DNA of 54,763 nt from Candidatus Omnitrophota bacterium (GCA_021163425.1 JAGGWS010000057.1:1-54763); one strand, 5' to 3'. Shown: positions 13,618-26,249, counted from the first letter of the stretch. Notes: generated by a model not told the origin, from the letters alone. Program-made: numbers and translations.

Positions 13618-16600
13618 ATGAAGACAATTAGTTTTGCCCGGATAAAAACTACGCATCCTTTACCTAATCTTCTGGAGCACCAGCTTAAATCTTATCGGGA
13701 CTTTCTTCAGGCGGATGTTTCTCCTGAAAAAAGAAGAAATATAGGGCTTCAAGAAGTTCTCAAGGAGATTTTTCCTGTAGAGAGCCCTGATGGCAAATGG
13801 CGTTTAGAATATATCTCTTATAATTTAGGTAGACCTAAATATACTATGGAAGAATGTAAGAGGCGTTCCTTAACTTATGGAGCTCCTTTGAGATTAAGAC
13901 TGAGACTGGTGGGAGAAGAAGAAGTTAGAGAGCAGGAGATTTATTTTGGAGATATCCCTTTAATTACTCCGGCAGCCTCTTTTATTATAAATGGAGATGA
14001 ACGAGTAGTAGTCGGTCAACTTCAGAGGTCTCCGGGTGTTTACTTTGAAGAAGAATTTCATCCCAGCGGAAAAAAACTTTATTTTGCCAGGATTATTCCT
14101 TATCGGGGTTCCTGGTTAGAGTTTCGCTATGATATTAATGAGACTTTAAGTGCTATTATAGACCGGCGAAGAACTTTTTTAGCTACGCAGGTATTGAGAA
14201 TGTTTGGATTATCTACTAATGAGGATATTTTTTCTTCTTTTTCTGAGAGGAGATATACTGAAATTGTGAATACTTTAAAGAGAGACCATACCAAGAATAC
14301 TGAAGAAGCTCTTTTAGAATTTTATAAAAAGCTCCGACCTACTGAACCTTTAACTTTAGAAGCTGCCCGGGAAGTTTTTAAAAGAATGTTCCAGGATAAC
14401 CGGCGTTATGATTTAGCTAAAGTGGGAAGATTTGTGCTCAACAGAAAATTAAAGATGGATTATCCCTTAAATAGACGAACCCTAGATAAGGAAACAGTAG
14501 TAAATATTGTAAAACATTTAGTAAAGATAAAAGAAGGAGAGCTTCCTTTAGATGATATTGACCACTTAAGCAACAGGAGGGTAAAGTTAGTAGGAGAATT
14601 AGTTCAGCATGAGGTGAGAGTTGGCCTTCTGAGAGTAGAGAGATTGATTATGGAAAGATTTGCTCTTTTATCTTCTATGAAGGAAATTTCCATACAACAT
14701 CTTATAAATGCTCGAGTTTTTTCTTCCCAAATCCACGACTTTTTTGCGCGTTCTCCTCTTTGTCAATTTATGGATCAGGTAAACCCTTTGGCTGAGATTA
14801 CCCACAAGAGAAGGCTTTCAGCCCTAGGTCCTGGCGGGCTTTCCCGAGAGAGAGCAGGGTTCGAAGTGAGAGATGTGCATCCTTCTCATTATGGGAGGAT
14901 ATGTCCAATAGAAACTCCTGAAGGACAGAATATAGGTTTAATTACTTCTTTAACTACTTATGCTACCATTAATCCTTTAGGATTTATTACTGCTCCTTAC
15001 CGGAAGATAGAGAAAGGTTTTCTCACTGGCAAGACAGAATACTTAACAGCTGATGAGGAAGAAGAGGAAATGATAATTCAGGCTTCTCCCAATATAGAGA
15101 AATCTAAAATTAAAGATGAGTTTATTTACGCTCGGTTTAAAGGGAAGTTTCCTAAAGTAAAGCCTACAGAGGCTCGCTATATGGATGTTTCACCTAAACA
15201 GATAGTTTCAGTGTCTGCTTCTCTTATTCCCTTTTTAGAACACGATGATGCTAACCGGGCCTTAATGGGTTCTAATATGCAAAGGCAGGCTGTGCCTTTG
15301 CTTTTCCCTGAGGCTCCTCTGGTAGCTACAGGGATGGAGATTAAAGTGGCTAAAGATAGCAGAGCTGTCCTTTTAGCTGAAGAGGAAGGGGTGGTAGAAA
15401 AGGTAGACGCTTCTTTTATAAAAATAGGTAAGTTAACTTATTATTTGAAGAAGTTTCAACGTTCTAATGCTGATACTTGTATAAATCAAAGACCTTTAGT
15501 TAAGCCGGGAGATAGAGTGAAGAAAGGAGAAGTTATTGCTGATGGTCCAGCTATCAAAGAAGGCAGGCTTTCTTTAGGAAAAAATTTATTAGTAGGGTTT
15601 TTGCCCTGGCGAGGGTATAATTTTGAAGATGCTATATTAATAAGTGAGCGTTTAGTTAAGGAGGATATTTTGACTTCAGTTCATATAGAAAGATTTGAAG
15701 TAGAAGCCAGAGAAACTCGCTTAGGCAATGAGGAGATAACCCGCGATCTTCCTAATGTTAGTGAGGAAGCTCTTAAGAATTTGGATGACCAAGGAATAGT
15801 GAGAATCGGCGCCCGAGTTTTGCCTGATGATATTTTAGTAGGCAAGGTTACTCCCAAGACTGAAAAAGAACTTACCCCTGAAGATAGGCTCCTGCGAGCT
15901 ATTTTTGGAGAAAAGGCAGCTGATGTTAGAGACACTTCTTTGAGAGTTCCTCCGGGAGTGGAGGGAGTAGTTATAAATGTCGAAGTATTTCAGCGCAAGG
16001 AAAAAGGTAGAAAGTCTAAAAAAGAGAAGACTGAAGAATTACGACGGTTAAAGGAAATAGAGGAATATTACAGTCAAGAGTTAGAAATAATTGAGCAGGA
16101 AAGGATTAAAAGAATAGCTGGATTTTTAAATATTTCTCTAAATAAGGCTAAGAGTATAGACCTTAGTGAGTATCCTGAGGCTAAGGATGTTTCGGCAATT
16201 TATGAAGAGAGGATAAACCAACTTATTCAGGAGAAAGAGTTAGAAATTTCTAAGATAAAAAGAGGAGATGAATTACCTTCAGGCGTTCTTAAGAGAGTGG
16301 TAGTCTATGTAGCAATGAAGAGGAAGATCTCTGCAGGAGATAAGCTTGCTGGAAGACACGGTAATAAAGGAGTTATTGCTAAGATTCTTCCTGAAGAAGA
16401 TATGCCCTTTTTAGAAGATGGGACTCCTTTAGATGTGGTTCTTAATCCTCTGGGTGTGCCTTCACGGATGAATGTTGGCCAGGTTTTAGAGACTCATTTA
16501 GGCTGGGCAGCTAAGTCTTTAGGGATAAGAGTGGAGGCTCCGGTATTTGAGGGAGCAAGGGAGGAAGAGATAAGAGGTTTATTGAGAAGAGCTAATTTGC

Positions 16601-17022
16601 CCGAAGATGGAAAAACTGTTGTTTATGATGGTTTTACTGGAAAACCTTTTTCCCAAAAGGTAACTGTAGGGTATATGTATATAATGAAGTTGGTGCATAT
16701 GGTAGAGGATAAGATTCATGCTCGAGCAATAGGTCCTTATTCTTTGATTACTCAACAGCCTTTGGGAGGAAAGGCTCAGTTTGGAGGTCAGAGATTTGGA
16801 GAAATGGAAGTATGGGCTTTAGAAGCCTATGGAGCAAGTTTTACTCTTCAGGAGATGCTTACAGTAAAAAGTGATGATGTTCAGGGAAGAACCCGAATTT
16901 ATGAAGCTATTGTTAAGGGAGAACACAAATTTCATCCTTCAGTTCCTGAGTCTTTTAATGTTTTAATGAAAGAGCTTCAGGGTCTGTGTATTGAAGTAAA
17001 GATAGACAAGAGGGAAAGATAA
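13618..17022 (+). CDS. rpoB: DNA-directed RNA polymerase subunit beta
   Basis: The 1134-residue polypeptide is the beta subunit, which forms half of the active-site cleft. The rifampicin-pocket region reads [20 protein letters not shown], then GPGG; residues matching D516, H526 and S531 of E. coli are unchanged. Other landmarks are [18 protein letters not shown] and, near the end, [21 protein letters not shown] lysine/glutamate-rich coiled segment lies at about 795-900. The length is within the normal range for bacteria without large inserts. It starts 2 nt after rplL. Confidence 0.98.
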   Translation: MKTISFARIKTTHPLPNLLEHQLKSYRDFLQADVSPEKRRNIGLQEVLKEIFPVESPDGKWRLEYISYNLGRPKYTMEECKRRSLTYGAPLRLRLRLVGEEEVREQEIYFGDIPLITPAASFIINGDERVVVGQLQRSPGVYFEEEFHPSGKKLYFARIIPYRGSWLEFRYDINETLSAIIDRRRTFLATQVLRMFGLSTNEDIFSSFSERRYTEIVNTLKRDHTKNTEEALLEFYKKLRPTEPLTLEAAREVFKRMFQDNRRYDLAKVGRFVLNRKLKMDYPLNRRTLDKETVVNIVKHLVKIKEGELPLDDIDHLSNRRVKLVGELVQHEVRVGLLRVERLIMERFALLSSMKEISIQHLINARVFSSQIHDFFARSPLCQFMDQVNPLAEITHKRRLSALGPGGLSRERAGFEVRDVHPSHYGRICPIETPEGQNIGLITSLTTYATINPLGFITAPYRKIEKGFLTGKTEYLTADEEEEEMIIQASPNIEKSKIKDEFIYARFKGKFPKVKPTEARYMDVSPKQIVSVSASLIPFLEHDDANRALMGSNMQRQAVPLLFPEAPLVATGMEIKVAKDSRAVLLAEEEGVVEKVDASFIKIGKLTYYLKKFQRSNADTCINQRPLVKPGDRVKKGEVIADGPAIKEGRLSLGKNLLVGFLPWRGYNFEDAILISERLVKEDILTSVHIERFEVEARETRLGNEEITRDLPNVSEEALKNLDDQGIVRIGARVLPDDILVGKVTPKTEKELTPEDRLLRAIFGEKAADVRDTSLRVPPGVEGVVINVEVFQRKEKGRKSKKEKTEELRRLKEIEEYYSQELEIIEQERIKRIAGFLNISLNKAKSIDLSEYPEAKDVSAIYEERINQLIQEKELEISKIKRGDELPSGVLKRVVVYVAMKRKISAGDKLAGRHGNKGVIAKILPEEDMPFLEDGTPLDVVLNPLGVPSRMNVGQVLETHLGWAAKSLGIRVEAPVFEGAREEEIRGLLRRANLPEDGKTVVYDGFTGKPFSQKVTVGYMYIMKLVHMVEDKIHARAIGPYSLITQQPLGGKAQFGGQRFGEMEVWALEAYGASFTLQEMLTVKSDDVQGRTRIYEAIVKGEHKFHPSVPESFNVLMKELQGLCIEVKIDKRER

Positions 17023-17023
17023 A

Positions 17024-20000
17024 ATGGAAGTATTAGGTTTTGATAGAATAACTCTAAGAATAGCTTCACCTCAAGTGATTCGTTCCTGGTCATCGGGAGA
17101 AGTTAAAAAGGCTGAGACTTTGAATTATCGGACACTGAGACCGGAAAAAGATGGTTTGTTCTGCGAGAGGATATTTGGTCCGGTAAAAGATTGGGAATGT
17201 AATTGTGGAAAATTTAAGGGGATAAAGTTTAAGGGTATGAAATGTGATCGCTGTGGAGTAGAGATTACTCATTCTTCAGTAAGAAGAAGAAGAATGGGGC
17301 ATATTGAATTGGCTTCTCCTTGTACTCATATCTGGTTTTTCAAGGTTATACCTTCGCGGTTAGCTACTCTTTTAGATATGAACTTGAGGGACTTAGAAAA
17401 GGTTATTTATTATGAACAGTATATAGTGATTGACCCACAGGATACTCCTTTACGTAAAAAACAACTTCTTTCAGAAGAAGAGCTTTACCGGCTTAAAAAA
17501 GAATACAGAGAAAATTTTAAAGTAGATATAGGTGGCTCAGCCATTCGAGAACTTCTTAAAGAGCTGGATTTGAATAAAATTTGCAAAAAATTAAGAAAGG
17601 AGTATGAGGAGAACAAAAATCAGGTTTCAGGAAAGAAGATTCTCAAACGCCTCAAGATTATAGAAGATTTCCGGCGTTCAGGAAATAAACCCGAGTGGAT
17701 GGTTTTAGAGGTAATTCCGGTAATTCCTCCAGATTTAAGGCCTCTGGTGCCTTTAGAAGGAGGGAGATTTGCTTCTTCAGATTTAAATGACCTTTACCGT
17801 CGAGTTATCAATAGAAACAACCGTCTTAAGAAACTCATAAAATTGGGAGCTCCTGATGTTATTATTCGTAATGAAAAGAGAATGCTTCAGGAAGCTGTAG
17901 ATGCTTTATTTGAGAATGGAAGACACGGTAGAGCAGTCTTAGGTTCCAACAATAGACCCTTAAAGAGTCTTTCTGATATGTTGAAAGGCAAACAAGGTCG
18001 ATTTCGCCAGAATCTTTTAGGTAAGAGGGTTGATTATTCAGGAAGGAGTGTAATAGTAGTAGGACCAGAACTTAAGTTCTATGAATGTGGACTTCCTAAA
18101 CAGATTGCTCTGGAATTATTTGAGCCCTTTATTATTAAAAAATTAAAAGAAAAAGGTTTTGTCCATACCATAAAAGGTGCCCGGAGGATGGTGGAAAGAG
18201 CCCGGGTAGAAGTCTGGGATATATTAGAAGATGTAATAAAAGAGCATCCGGTCCTTTTAAATAGAGCTCCTACTCTGCATAGACTTTCTATCCAGGCTTT
18301 CTATCCTAAGTTAGTTGAGGGAAAAGCTATTAAGTTGCATCCTCTGGTTTGTCCTCCCTTTAATGCTGATTTTGATGGAGACCAGATGGCAGTCCACTTA
18401 CCTCTTTCTTTAGAAGCTCAGGCCGAAGCAAAAGTTATTATGCTTTCAGCAAATAATATCTTTTCTCCTGCTGATGGCCGTCCGATAGTAGCTCCTACTC
18501 AGGATATTATTTTAGGTTTGCGCTATCTTACTTTAATAAAAAAGGATGCTAAAGGAGAGGGGATAACTTTTCCTGATTTAGATTCAGTTATTACTGCCCA
18601 TCAGGATGAAGAAGTAGAACTTCAGGCTAAAATTAAAGTAAGAATTAGAGAAGGTGAGGCTTCTAAGATAATTGAGACTACTCCCGGAAGGGTTATCTTT
18701 AATCAGGTTTTGCCGGAAAACTTTGGTTTTGTTAATGAGGTATTAAATAAGAAGAAAGTTACGGAGCTAATAAAAGATTGTTATAAGAGATTTGGCCATC
18801 ACCGTACTATCCAGCTTTTAGACAATTTAAAAGATTTAGGATTTGAATATGCTACTTTAGGAGGTATAAGTATTTCAGTAGACGATTTAAAGGTCCCTCC
18901 TCAAAAGCAAGATTGTTTAGAAGAAGCCTTAAAAGAGGTTTCCAAAGTAGAGAATCAATATAATCGGGGCATAATTACTGAGAGAGAAAGGCATAACAAA
19001 ATTATTGATATTTGGACCAGAACTACTGATAGGGTTTCAGATTTTGTATTCAGAAATTTAGATGATTTTAATCCCGTCTTTATGATGGCTGATTCCGGAG
19101 CCCGGGGTTCAAAGCTTCAAATAAGACAACTTGCCGGTATGCGGGGGCTTATGGCTAAGCCTTCGGGAGAGATAATCGAAACCCCTATTATCTCTAACTT
19201 TAGAGAAGGATTGTCGGTTTTAGAATACTTTATTTCTACTCATGGGGCAAGAAAGGGATTAGCCGACACTGCCTTAAAAACAGCTGATGCCGGTTATTTA
19301 ACTCGGAGATTAGTAGATGTAGCTCAAGAGGTAATCGTAGTAGAAGAAGACTGTGGCACGGTAAATGGTATAACTCTTTCGGCGATTGTAGAAGGAGATG
19401 AAGTAGTAGTTTCTTTAAAAGAGAGGATTGTAGGGAGAGTAGCTTTAGATAACATAGTGGATATTGTTACTGATGAAGTAATAGTGAAAGCAGGAGAAGA
19501 GATTACTGAAGAAAAGGCTGAGAAGATTGAAGAGTTAGGCATTGAGAAGATAAAAATTAGAAGTGTGCTTACCTGTGAGTCAGAAAGAGGGGTTTGTCAG
19601 AAATGTTATGGAAGAAATTTAGCTACAGGAAGAATGGTAGAATTAGGAGAAGCAGTAGGAATAATTGCTGCTCAGTCTATTGGTGAACCGGGCACTCAGC
19701 TTACGATGAGAACTTTTCATATTGGAGGAACTGCTTCCCGGGTAGCTGAGCGCTCTTTTATTAAAGCTAAAGAAACTGGTCGAATAAAATATCACAATTT
19801 AAAATTAGCCGAAAAGAAAGAAGGGTTTGTAGTCTTGAATAGGAATGGTTTAATAGCTATCTGTGATGAACAGGGTAGAGAAATCCAGAAGAACCCTATC
19901 CCTCAAGGTTCTTTAATTCTTTATCCTGAGGGAGAAATAGTAGGAAAAGATAAGATATTTGTGCGCTGGGATCCTTATTCTATACCTATACTCAGTGAAG

Positions 20001-20998
20001 TTGAAGGAAGGGTCCGCTATGAAGATTTAATAGATGGAGTAACTGTCCAGGAAGAACTTAACTTGGCTACCAATAGGAAGGAGAGAGTAGTAATAGAATT
20101 TAAAGGCGATTATCATCCTCAGATAGTAATAGTTTCTGAGAAAGATGAAGTTTTGGGAATTTATCCTATTCCTTCAGGAGCTCATGTTATGGTTGAAGAT
20201 TCTTCTCAAGTATCTGCAGGAGACATTTTAGCTAAGATTCCCCGGTTGATTGTTAAGACCAGAGATATTACTGGAGGTTTGCCCCGGGTAGCTGAATTAT
20301 TTGAAGGTCGTCGACCTAAAAATCCAGCTATAGTAAGTGAAATAGAAGGCTTTGTAGAATTTACTCAGGGTAAAGGAGGAGAAAGAAAAATAATTGTGCG
20401 TTCTCCTACGGGTATGGAGAGAGAATATACTATTCCTTCGGGAAAACATCCGATAGTCTACAGAGGAGATAGGGTTGTAGCCGGGCAGCAACTAACTGAC
20501 GGCCCAATAGTTTTACAGGATATCTTGAGAGTTTGTGGAGACAAGGTTCTTCAGGAGTACTTAGTAAATGAGATCCAGGAGGTTTATCGACTTCAGGGAG
20601 TAAGGATTAATGATAAACATATAGAGTTAATAATAAGAGAAATGCTTAAGAAAGTGAGGATAATTGATCCTGGAGATACGGAGTTTTTGCCTTCGCAAGC
20701 TGTGGATAAGTGGGACTTCCATAAAGAAAATGAACGAGTAATTAAGAAGGGAGGAAAGCCAGCCTCAGCAGCCCCTCTTCTTTTAGGAATTACTAAAGCT
20801 TCTTTAGCTACCAAGAGTTTTATTTCGGCAGCCAGCTTTCAGGAGACTACCCGGGTATTGACTGAAGCTTCAGCTTCAGGTAAAGTAGATGAACTCACTG
20901 GTCTTAAAGAAAATGTAATTGTCGGGCACCTTATTCCTGCAGGAACGGGGTTTTATGCTCATAGAGAGGTAGAGCTAAAGATTAATAAAAAGGATTAA
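17024..20998 (+). CDS. rpoC: DNA-directed RNA polymerase subunit beta'
   Basis: The 1324-residue beta' subunit is full length and unsplit. The N-terminal zinc site uses C59, C61, C74 and C77. The catalytic magnesium loop [10 protein letters not shown] has its three aspartates at 449, 451 and 453. The second zinc site uses C777, C851, C858 and C861. The trigger-loop region follows in MRTFHIGG, and the protein ends with LIPAGTGFY. It begins 1 nt after rpoB. Confidence 0.98.
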   Translation: MEVLGFDRITLRIASPQVIRSWSSGEVKKAETLNYRTLRPEKDGLFCERIFGPVKDWECNCGKFKGIKFKGMKCDRCGVEITHSSVRRRRMGHIELASPCTHIWFFKVIPSRLATLLDMNLRDLEKVIYYEQYIVIDPQDTPLRKKQLLSEEELYRLKKEYRENFKVDIGGSAIRELLKELDLNKICKKLRKEYEENKNQVSGKKILKRLKIIEDFRRSGNKPEWMVLEVIPVIPPDLRPLVPLEGGRFASSDLNDLYRRVINRNNRLKKLIKLGAPDVIIRNEKRMLQEAVDALFENGRHGRAVLGSNNRPLKSLSDMLKGKQGRFRQNLLGKRVDYSGRSVIVVGPELKFYECGLPKQIALELFEPFIIKKLKEKGFVHTIKGARRMVERARVEVWDILEDVIKEHPVLLNRAPTLHRLSIQAFYPKLVEGKAIKLHPLVCPPFNADFDGDQMAVHLPLSLEAQAEAKVIMLSANNIFSPADGRPIVAPTQDIILGLRYLTLIKKDAKGEGITFPDLDSVITAHQDEEVELQAKIKVRIREGEASKIIETTPGRVIFNQVLPENFGFVNEVLNKKKVTELIKDCYKRFGHHRTIQLLDNLKDLGFEYATLGGISISVDDLKVPPQKQDCLEEALKEVSKVENQYNRGIITERERHNKIIDIWTRTTDRVSDFVFRNLDDFNPVFMMADSGARGSKLQIRQLAGMRGLMAKPSGEIIETPIISNFREGLSVLEYFISTHGARKGLADTALKTADAGYLTRRLVDVAQEVIVVEEDCGTVNGITLSAIVEGDEVVVSLKERIVGRVALDNIVDIVTDEVIVKAGEEITEEKAEKIEELGIEKIKIRSVLTCESERGVCQKCYGRNLATGRMVELGEAVGIIAAQSIGEPGTQLTMRTFHIGGTASRVAERSFIKAKETGRIKYHNLKLAEKKEGFVVLNRNGLIAICDEQGREIQKNPIPQGSLILYPEGEIVGKDKIFVRWDPYSIPILSEVEGRVRYEDLIDGVTVQEELNLATNRKERVVIEFKGDYHPQIVIVSEKDEVLGIYPIPSGAHVMVEDSSQVSAGDILAKIPRLIVKTRDITGGLPRVAELFEGRRPKNPAIVSEIEGFVEFTQGKGGERKIIVRSPTGMEREYTIPSGKHPIVYRGDRVVAGQQLTDGPIVLQDILRVCGDKVLQEYLVNEIQEVYRLQGVRINDKHIELIIREMLKKVRIIDPGDTEFLPSQAVDKWDFHKENERVIKKGGKPASAAPLLLGITKASLATKSFISAASFQETTRVLTEASASGKVDELTGLKENVIVGHLIPAGTGFYAHREVELKINKKD

Positions 20999-20999
20999 T

Positions 21000-21371
21000 A
21001 TGCCTACTATTGCTCAATTATTAAGAAAACCTAGAGTTCCTAAAAAGAAGAAGAGTAAGTCTCCAGCTTTAATGAATTGTCCTCAGAGGAGGGGAGTTTG
21101 CATCCAGGTAAGAACTATGACTCCTAAAAAACCTAATTCGGCCTTAAGAAAGGTAGCCCGGGTAAGACTTACTACCAGTAGGGAAGTTACTGCTTACATT
21201 CCTGGAGAAGGCCATAATCTTCAAGAGCATTCTATAGTTTTAGTAAGAGGAGGAAGAGTTAAAGATTTGCCGGGAGTTAAATACCATATTATCCGGGGTA
21301 CATTAGACAGTCAGGGCGTAGCCGATAGAAAAAGGTCGCGTTCTAAATACGGAGCTAAGAGACCTAAATAA
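21000..21371 (+). CDS. rpsL: 30S ribosomal protein S12
   Basis: S12 takes part in decoding at the A site. The 123-residue protein shows [17 protein letters not shown] and [13 protein letters not shown], then [17 protein letters not shown]. The lysines that matter for streptomycin (K43 and K88 in E. coli) lie within PKKPNS and RVKDLPG and are wild type. It begins 1 nt after rpoC; there is no L7Ae-type gene between them as in some Firmicutes. Confidence 0.98.
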   Translation: MPTIAQLLRKPRVPKKKKSKSPALMNCPQRRGVCIQVRTMTPKKPNSALRKVARVRLTTSREVTAYIPGEGHNLQEHSIVLVRGGRVKDLPGVKYHIIRGTLDSQGVADRKRSRSKYGAKRPK

Positions 21372-21372
21372 G

Positions 21373-21840
21373 ATGAGAAGGAGAAGGGCAGAAAAAAGAA
21401 GACCTCAACCTGATCCGGTCTTTAATTCACCGGTGGTAGGCAAGTTTATAAATACAATTATGCGGGAAGGGAAAAAATCTAAAGCTTGTAAGATAGTCTA
21501 TAATTCTTTAAATATTTTAAAGGGAAAATTCAATGACGACCCTCTGAAAATATTTTATAAGGCTTTAGATAATGCTCGACCTCGCTTGGTAGTAAAGCCC
21601 CGAAGAATAGGAGGGGCTACTTATCAAGTTCCGGTAGAAGTGGATAAAGAAAAAGGTATTTCTATTGCTATGCACTGGATAAGAGATTTTGCCCGGGCTA
21701 AAAAAGGAAAGCCTATGGAAGTTAAATTAGCTGAAGAACTGGCTAATGCTTATAATAATGAAGGGCCGGTAATTAAAAAGAGGGATGATACTCATAAGAT
21801 GGCCGAAGCAAATAGAGCTTTTGCTCATTTTAGGTTTTAG
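21373..21840 (+). CDS. rpsG: 30S ribosomal protein S7
   Basis: S7 nucleates assembly of the small-subunit head and contacts E-site tRNA. The 155-residue protein opens with MRRRRAEKRRPQPDPVFNSP and contains KPRRIGGATYQVPVEV plus the conserved C-terminal helix with MAEANRAFAHFRF. It follows rpsL by 1 nt in the classical str order. Confidence 0.97.
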   Translation: MRRRRAEKRRPQPDPVFNSPVVGKFINTIMREGKKSKACKIVYNSLNILKGKFNDDPLKIFYKALDNARPRLVVKPRRIGGATYQVPVEVDKEKGISIAMHWIRDFARAKKGKPMEVKLAEELANAYNNEGPVIKKRDDTHKMAEANRAFAHFRF

Positions 21841-21854
21841 TCTTTAGAGTATAG

Positions 21855-23942
21855 ATGCAGGCAGTTATTGTAAGAGGAATGAAAGAAGATATTAAGAGAC
21901 TTCAAGCTATAAGGAATATAGGTTTTATAGCCCATATTGATGCTGGTAAAACCACTACTACTGAAAGAGTTCTTTTCTATACAGGAAGAGTCCACAGGAT
22001 AGGTGAGGTAGATGAGGGCACAGCTACTACTGACTGGATGCCTCAGGAAAAAGAAAGAGGTATAACTATAACTTCAGCAGCTACTTACTGTAAGTGGGGT
22101 AATTACCGGATTAATATAATTGATACTCCCGGCCATGTAGATTTTACTGCTGAAGTAGAGCGCTCTTTAAAAGTTTTAGATGGAGCAATAGTAATTCTTT
22201 GTGCTCAGGGTGGAGTTGAACCTCAGTCCGAAACTGTCTGGAGACAGGCAGATAAATATGAGGTTCCCCGGATAGTTTTTGTTAATAAAATGGATAAGGT
22301 AGGCGCAGACCTATTTAATTGTGAAAGAGAAATTGGAGAAAAATTAGGAGCAATACCTTTAGTTATGCAATTGCCTATATATAAAGATGATCAATTTGTA
22401 GGGGTCATAGATTTATTAAAAGAAAAAACTGTCTACTACGAAGATGAAGCAGGTATTGGGTATTCTTACCGGGAAATCCCCGGAGATTTAATTAGTTTGG
22501 CTAAAGAGTATAGGGAGAAGATGATTGAGAAACTTTCCGAAAGAGATGACTCAGTAATGGAAAGATTTATAGAAGGAAAACAGATTCCTGAAGCTAAACT
22601 TATTGATTCAATAAGAAAATTAACTTTGTCTCGCCAGATTTTCCCTGTTTTTTGTGGTTCAGCATTAAAGAATAAAGGAATTCAACTTCTTTTGGATGGG
22701 ATATGCAGGTATCTCCCTTCACCTTTAGATAAGCCTTTAGTCTCTGTGTTTGATCAAGAGGGGAATAAAAGAGAAATAGAGATAATTAAAAGTTCTTTTT
22801 TTTGTGGTCTTTGTTTTAAGGTAGCTATTGACCCTTACGTGGGAAAATTAAATTATGTAAGGATTTATTCAGGAAAGATAGAATCAGGCAGTTATCTTTA
22901 TAATTCTACAAAAAAAATAAGAGAGAGGGTGAATAAGATAGTGAGGATGCATGCTAATAAGCAAGAATTAATAGAAAAAGCTTTTAGTGGAGAAATAGTT
23001 TGTTTAGCAGGCCTTAAAGATACTACTACCGGCGATACTTTATGTGAGGAGGGCAAAACTCTTTTATTAGAAAAGATTCATTTCCCTGAACCAGTTATTT
23101 CTCAGGCTATTGAACCAGTTTTTCGAAAAGACCAGGATAAATTGAGTTTAGCCTTAGCGAAATTAGCTGAGGAGGACCCTACTTTCAGGGTTTTTTATAA
23201 TTCTGAGACTGGTCAAACCATAATTTCCGGTATGGGTAAACTCCATTTAGAGATAGCTGTAGATAAGCTTAAGAGATTTTTCGGGATAGAAACATCTGTG
23301 GGTAAGCCTCAAGTAGCCTTTCGGGAGACAATTACTAAAAAGGTAGTTGCTAAGGGAGAGTTTATCCAGCAAACTGGAGGTAAAGGACATTTTGCCCGGG
23401 TAATCTTATCTCTCCAGCCTCAGGATAGCTTAGGGATTGATTTCGAGAGTAAGATAAAAGGTGGGGTAATCCCTCAGAATTTTATCCCTGCTGTTAAAAA
23501 AGGGGTAGAAGAAGCTTCTTTAAGCGGAGTTTTAGGGGGGTATCCGGTGACTAACCTTAAAGTTACTCTTATTGATGGAGCTTATCATGAAGTTGATTCT
23601 TCAGATTTAGACTTTCAAGTTGCTGGTAATATTGCTTTTACTGAAGGACTTAAACAGGCAAATCCTGTGCTTTTAGAACCTATAATGAAGTTAGAGGTAT
23701 TAGTAGCCTTGGAATATTTGAGTCCAGTATTAGGAGATTTAAATTCTAAGAGAGCAAAGATTATTTCTATAAAGGATAAAGCTAATGTGAAACTTATCCA
23801 GGCTTACATTCCTTTAAGAGAAGTTTTTGATTATGCTGATAATTTAAGAAATCTTACTCAGGGAAGAGGTTCTTATTCTATGGAGCCAGCTTTTTACGAG
23901 AGAGTACCTGAAGAAATTTTACATAGAGTTTTAGGAGTTTAA
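21855..23942 (+). CDS. fusA: Elongation factor G
   Basis: EF-G drives translocation using GTP. The 695-residue protein has G1 [21 protein letters not shown]3 DTPGHVDF, G4 NKMD, and domains II to V, ending in [19 protein letters not shown]. The annotated start at 21855 gives an 8-residue lead; an ATG at 21879 would start closer to the family norm but has its purine-rich GAGGA immediately adjacent, so I kept the longer form. Position in the str cluster supports the main EF-G rather than a paralogue. Confidence 0.95.
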   Translation: MQAVIVRGMKEDIKRLQAIRNIGFIAHIDAGKTTTTERVLFYTGRVHRIGEVDEGTATTDWMPQEKERGITITSAATYCKWGNYRINIIDTPGHVDFTAEVERSLKVLDGAIVILCAQGGVEPQSETVWRQADKYEVPRIVFVNKMDKVGADLFNCEREIGEKLGAIPLVMQLPIYKDDQFVGVIDLLKEKTVYYEDEAGIGYSYREIPGDLISLAKEYREKMIEKLSERDDSVMERFIEGKQIPEAKLIDSIRKLTLSRQIFPVFCGSALKNKGIQLLLDGICRYLPSPLDKPLVSVFDQEGNKREIEIIKSSFFCGLCFKVAIDPYVGKLNYVRIYSGKIESGSYLYNSTKKIRERVNKIVRMHANKQELIEKAFSGEIVCLAGLKDTTTGDTLCEEGKTLLLEKIHFPEPVISQAIEPVFRKDQDKLSLALAKLAEEDPTFRVFYNSETGQTIISGMGKLHLEIAVDKLKRFFGIETSVGKPQVAFRETITKKVVAKGEFIQQTGGKGHFARVILSLQPQDSLGIDFESKIKGGVIPQNFIPAVKKGVEEASLSGVLGGYPVTNLKVTLIDGAYHEVDSSDLDFQVAGNIAFTEGLKQANPVLLEPIMKLEVLVALEYLSPVLGDLNSKRAKIISIKDKANVKLIQAYIPLREVFDYADNLRNLTQGRGSYSMEPAFYERVPEEILHRVLGV

Positions 23943-23995
23943 ATGAAGATTTTTCAAATGAAAAAGGTGTTGGCCAAAAAAAAAGGAGGTGGGAT

Positions 23996-25198
23996 ATGGC
24001 CAAAGAGAAATTTGTCCGGAGCAAGCCCCATATCAATATCGGCACCATTGGACACGTAGACCATGGCAAGACCACGCTTACTTCAGCTATAACTAAATTT
24101 TTAGCAGCCAAAGGAAGAGCTCAGGCTTTGAAGTATGAGGACATTGATAAAGCTCCTGAAGAGAAGGAAAGAGGATTAACTATTAATATTGCCCATGTAG
24201 AATACGAAACTGATGCCCGACATTATGCTCATATTGATTGTCCTGGACACGCTGACTACATTAAAAATATGATTACCGGTGCTGCTCAGATGGATGGGTC
24301 TATTTTGGTAGTAGCTGCTGATGATGGTCCTATGCCTCAAACCCGGGAACATATTCTTTTGGCTCGTCAGGTTAATGTTCCAGCTATTGTGGTGTTTATT
24401 AATAAGGTGGATTTGGTAGATGACCCTGAACTTATTAATTTGGTAGAATTGGAAGTAAGAGATCTCCTTTCTAAATACGAGTTTCCCGGAGATAAGATTC
24501 CGGTGATTAAGGGTTCAGCTTTAAAGGCTATGGAATGTGGCTGTGGAAAAGACGACTGCCCCAATTGTAAACCTATAGCTGAACTTATGAAAGCAGTTGA
24601 CGAGTATATTCCTGAGCCTAAGAGAGATGTGGATAAGCCTTTTCTTATGGCAGTTGAAGATGTATTTTCCATTTCGGGAAGAGGGACTGTGGGTACAGGA
24701 AGAATAGAGAGAGGCAAAGTTAAACTCAATGACGAAGTAGAAATTGTAGGGATGCGTCCAGAGACTCGTAAGACCGTGGTTACAGGGATAGAAATGTTTA
24801 GAAAGACTCTTGATGAAGGAATAGCTGGAGACAATGTAGGGTTACTTTTCAGAGGTGTGGAAAAGGAAGATTTAGAGAGAGGTATGGTTATAGCTGCCCC
24901 TGGTTCAATTACTCCCCATACTAAATTTAAAGCTCAGGTCTATGCTTTGAAAAAGGAAGAAGGTGGAAGACATACTCCTTTCTTTACTGGTTATAGACCA
25001 CAATTCTATTTTAGAACTACTGATGTTACCGGAACCGTTACGCTTCCTCAGGGTGTGGAAATGGTTATGCCTGGAGATAATGTGGAATTAACTGTGGAAC
25101 TTATTCAGCCGGTAGCTTTGGAGAAAGAATTAAGGTTTGCTATTCGAGAGGGTGGCCGAACTGTAGGAGCAGGTGTAGTAACTGAGGTAATAGAATAG
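23996..25198 (+). CDS. tuf: Elongation factor Tu with four-cysteine insert
   Basis: EF-Tu delivers aminoacyl-tRNA to the ribosome. The 400-residue protein has GHVDHGKT (G1), [20 protein letters not shown] (G3 region) and NKVDLVDD (G4). Between the end of the G-domain strand (GSALKAME) and the helix [14 protein letters not shown] it carries [11 protein letters not shown], with cysteines at 181, 183, 188 and 191. This resembles a small metal-binding knuckle that is absent from E. coli EF-Tu. A strong AAGGAGGTG binding site precedes the start. It is the only tuf in the window. Confidence 0.97.
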   Translation: MAKEKFVRSKPHINIGTIGHVDHGKTTLTSAITKFLAAKGRAQALKYEDIDKAPEEKERGLTINIAHVEYETDARHYAHIDCPGHADYIKNMITGAAQMDGSILVVAADDGPMPQTREHILLARQVNVPAIVVFINKVDLVDDPELINLVELEVRDLLSKYEFPGDKIPVIKGSALKAMECGCGKDDCPNCKPIAELMKAVDEYIPEPKRDVDKPFLMAVEDVFSISGRGTVGTGRIERGKVKLNDEVEIVGMRPETRKTVVTGIEMFRKTLDEGIAGDNVGLLFRGVEKEDLERGMVIAAPGSITPHTKFKAQVYALKKEEGGRHTPFFTGYRPQFYFRTTDVTGTVTLPQGVEMVMPGDNVELTVELIQPVALEKELRFAIREGGRTVGAGVVTEVIE

Positions 25199-25238
25199 AG
25201 AGAGCCGGTATTGGGAATTCAGAAAAAGGTTAGATTTA

Positions 25239-25279
25239 AAAGAGGGATAATTTTATCTCTTTCTAAAAAGAATTATTCT
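25239..25279 (+). promoter_or_regulatory. Hairpins in the tuf-rpsJ leader
   Basis: AAAGA-GATA (25239-25243 and 25246-25249) pairs with TATC-TCTTT (25254-25262) around a 4-nt loop with a GG bulge. AGAATTATTCT (25269-25279) is a second small palindrome ending 7 nt before the rpsJ ATG. No T-run follows and rpsJ has no Shine-Dalgarno sequence. This 88-nt gap is the largest inside the superoperon, so it is a candidate control site for the S10 block. Confidence 0.4.
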
Positions 25280-25286
25280 GAAAAAA

Positions 25287-25595
25287 ATGGAAAAGATAAG
25301 GATTAAATTGAAAGCTTATGACCATAGATTGCTGGATCAGTCTACCCAGGAGATTGTAGAGACAATTTTAAAGACAGGAGCAAAAGTTTCCGGGCCTATC
25401 CCTCTTCCTACTAAGAAGAAGATTTACACAGTTCTGCGTTCACCGCATATAGATAAAAAATCCCGGGAGCAGTTTATGTTAGCTATTCATAAAAGAGTTT
25501 TAGAGTTAATTGAACCAACACCCAAGACAGTAGAAGCTTTGAGAAAGCTTAATTTACCTGCAGGAGTAAATGTAGAGATAATTCAAAAAGTTTAA
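25287..25595 (+). CDS. rpsJ: 30S ribosomal protein S10
   Basis: S10 is a small-subunit head protein that also binds NusB in transcription antitermination. The 102-residue protein has [20 protein letters not shown] and [20 protein letters not shown], then [14 protein letters not shown]. It opens the S10 block. Upstream of its ATG is A-rich sequence without a clear ribosome binding site, overlapped by two small hairpins. Confidence 0.97.
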   Translation: MEKIRIKLKAYDHRLLDQSTQEIVETILKTGAKVSGPIPLPTKKKIYTVLRSPHIDKKSREQFMLAIHKRVLELIEPTPKTVEALRKLNLPAGVNVEIIQKV

Positions 25596-25610
25596 CAAAA
25601 TTTTTAAATT

Positions 25611-26249
25611 ATGATAAGAGAGATTTGGGGAAGAAAAATAGGGATGACTCAGATTTTTTCTCAGCAGGGAGATTTGGTCGCTGTAACTCTAATAGAGGTG
25701 GGACCTTGTCGAGTCTTAGAAATCAAGAGAGTTAATAACAAAGAGAAAGTAGTGATCGGTTATAAAGAAGTTCAGAAAAGCCGACAGAAAAAGAAGCCTC
25801 AGGAAGGGTATTTTAAAAAATTGAATCAACCTTACTTTAAATATGTTAAAGAAAGTGAGAAGTTAGAAGGAGCAGAGTTAGCCTGTGGCCAGGATTTGGG
25901 AGCAGAGATTTTTTCTGAGAATGAGAGTGTGGATATTAGAGGAGTCTCTATTGGTAAAGGTTTTCAGGGTGGTATGAAGCGTTATAACTGGAGTGGTCAG
26001 CCTGCTTCTCATGGTTCGATGACCCATAGACGGATTGGGTCAGCTGGAGCTTCTACTTATCCGGGAAGGATAGTAAAAGGACACCCTATGCCCGGGCATC
26101 TGGGCAATAGCCAAGTTACTGTAAAAAATCTTAAAGTTTTAAAAATAGATAAAGAGAGAAATTTAGTTTTTATAAAAGGGAGTTGCCCGGGTTCAAAAAA
26201 TAGCCTGGTAATTATAAGGAAGAAAAATGGAGTATCCTCTACTAAGTAA
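25611..26249 (+). CDS. rplC: 50S ribosomal protein L3
   Basis: L3 reaches with its loop toward the peptidyl-transferase centre. The 212-residue protein starts REIWGRKIGMTQIFSQQGD and contains VRGVSIGKGF-type sequence (IRGVSIGKGFQGGMKRYNW), then HRRIGSAGASTYPGRIVKG and MPGHLGN. Its 3' end overlaps rplD by 23 nt. The overlap is real because both reading frames match their families there. Confidence 0.96.
   Translation: MIREIWGRKIGMTQIFSQQGDLVAVTLIEVGPCRVLEIKRVNNKEKVVIGYKEVQKSRQKKKPQEGYFKKLNQPYFKYVKESEKLEGAELACGQDLGAEIFSENESVDIRGVSIGKGFQGGMKRYNWSGQPASHGSMTHRRIGSAGASTYPGRIVKGHPMPGHLGNSQVTVKNLKVLKIDKERNLVFIKGSCPGSKNSLVIIRKKNGVSSTK

Noticed and set aside
24367-24834. Long antisense open frame inside tuf (155 codons)
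   Set aside because: Shadow of a strongly biased coding frame. tuf is unambiguous on the other strand, and the antisense product is serine/threonine-rich low-complexity sequence.
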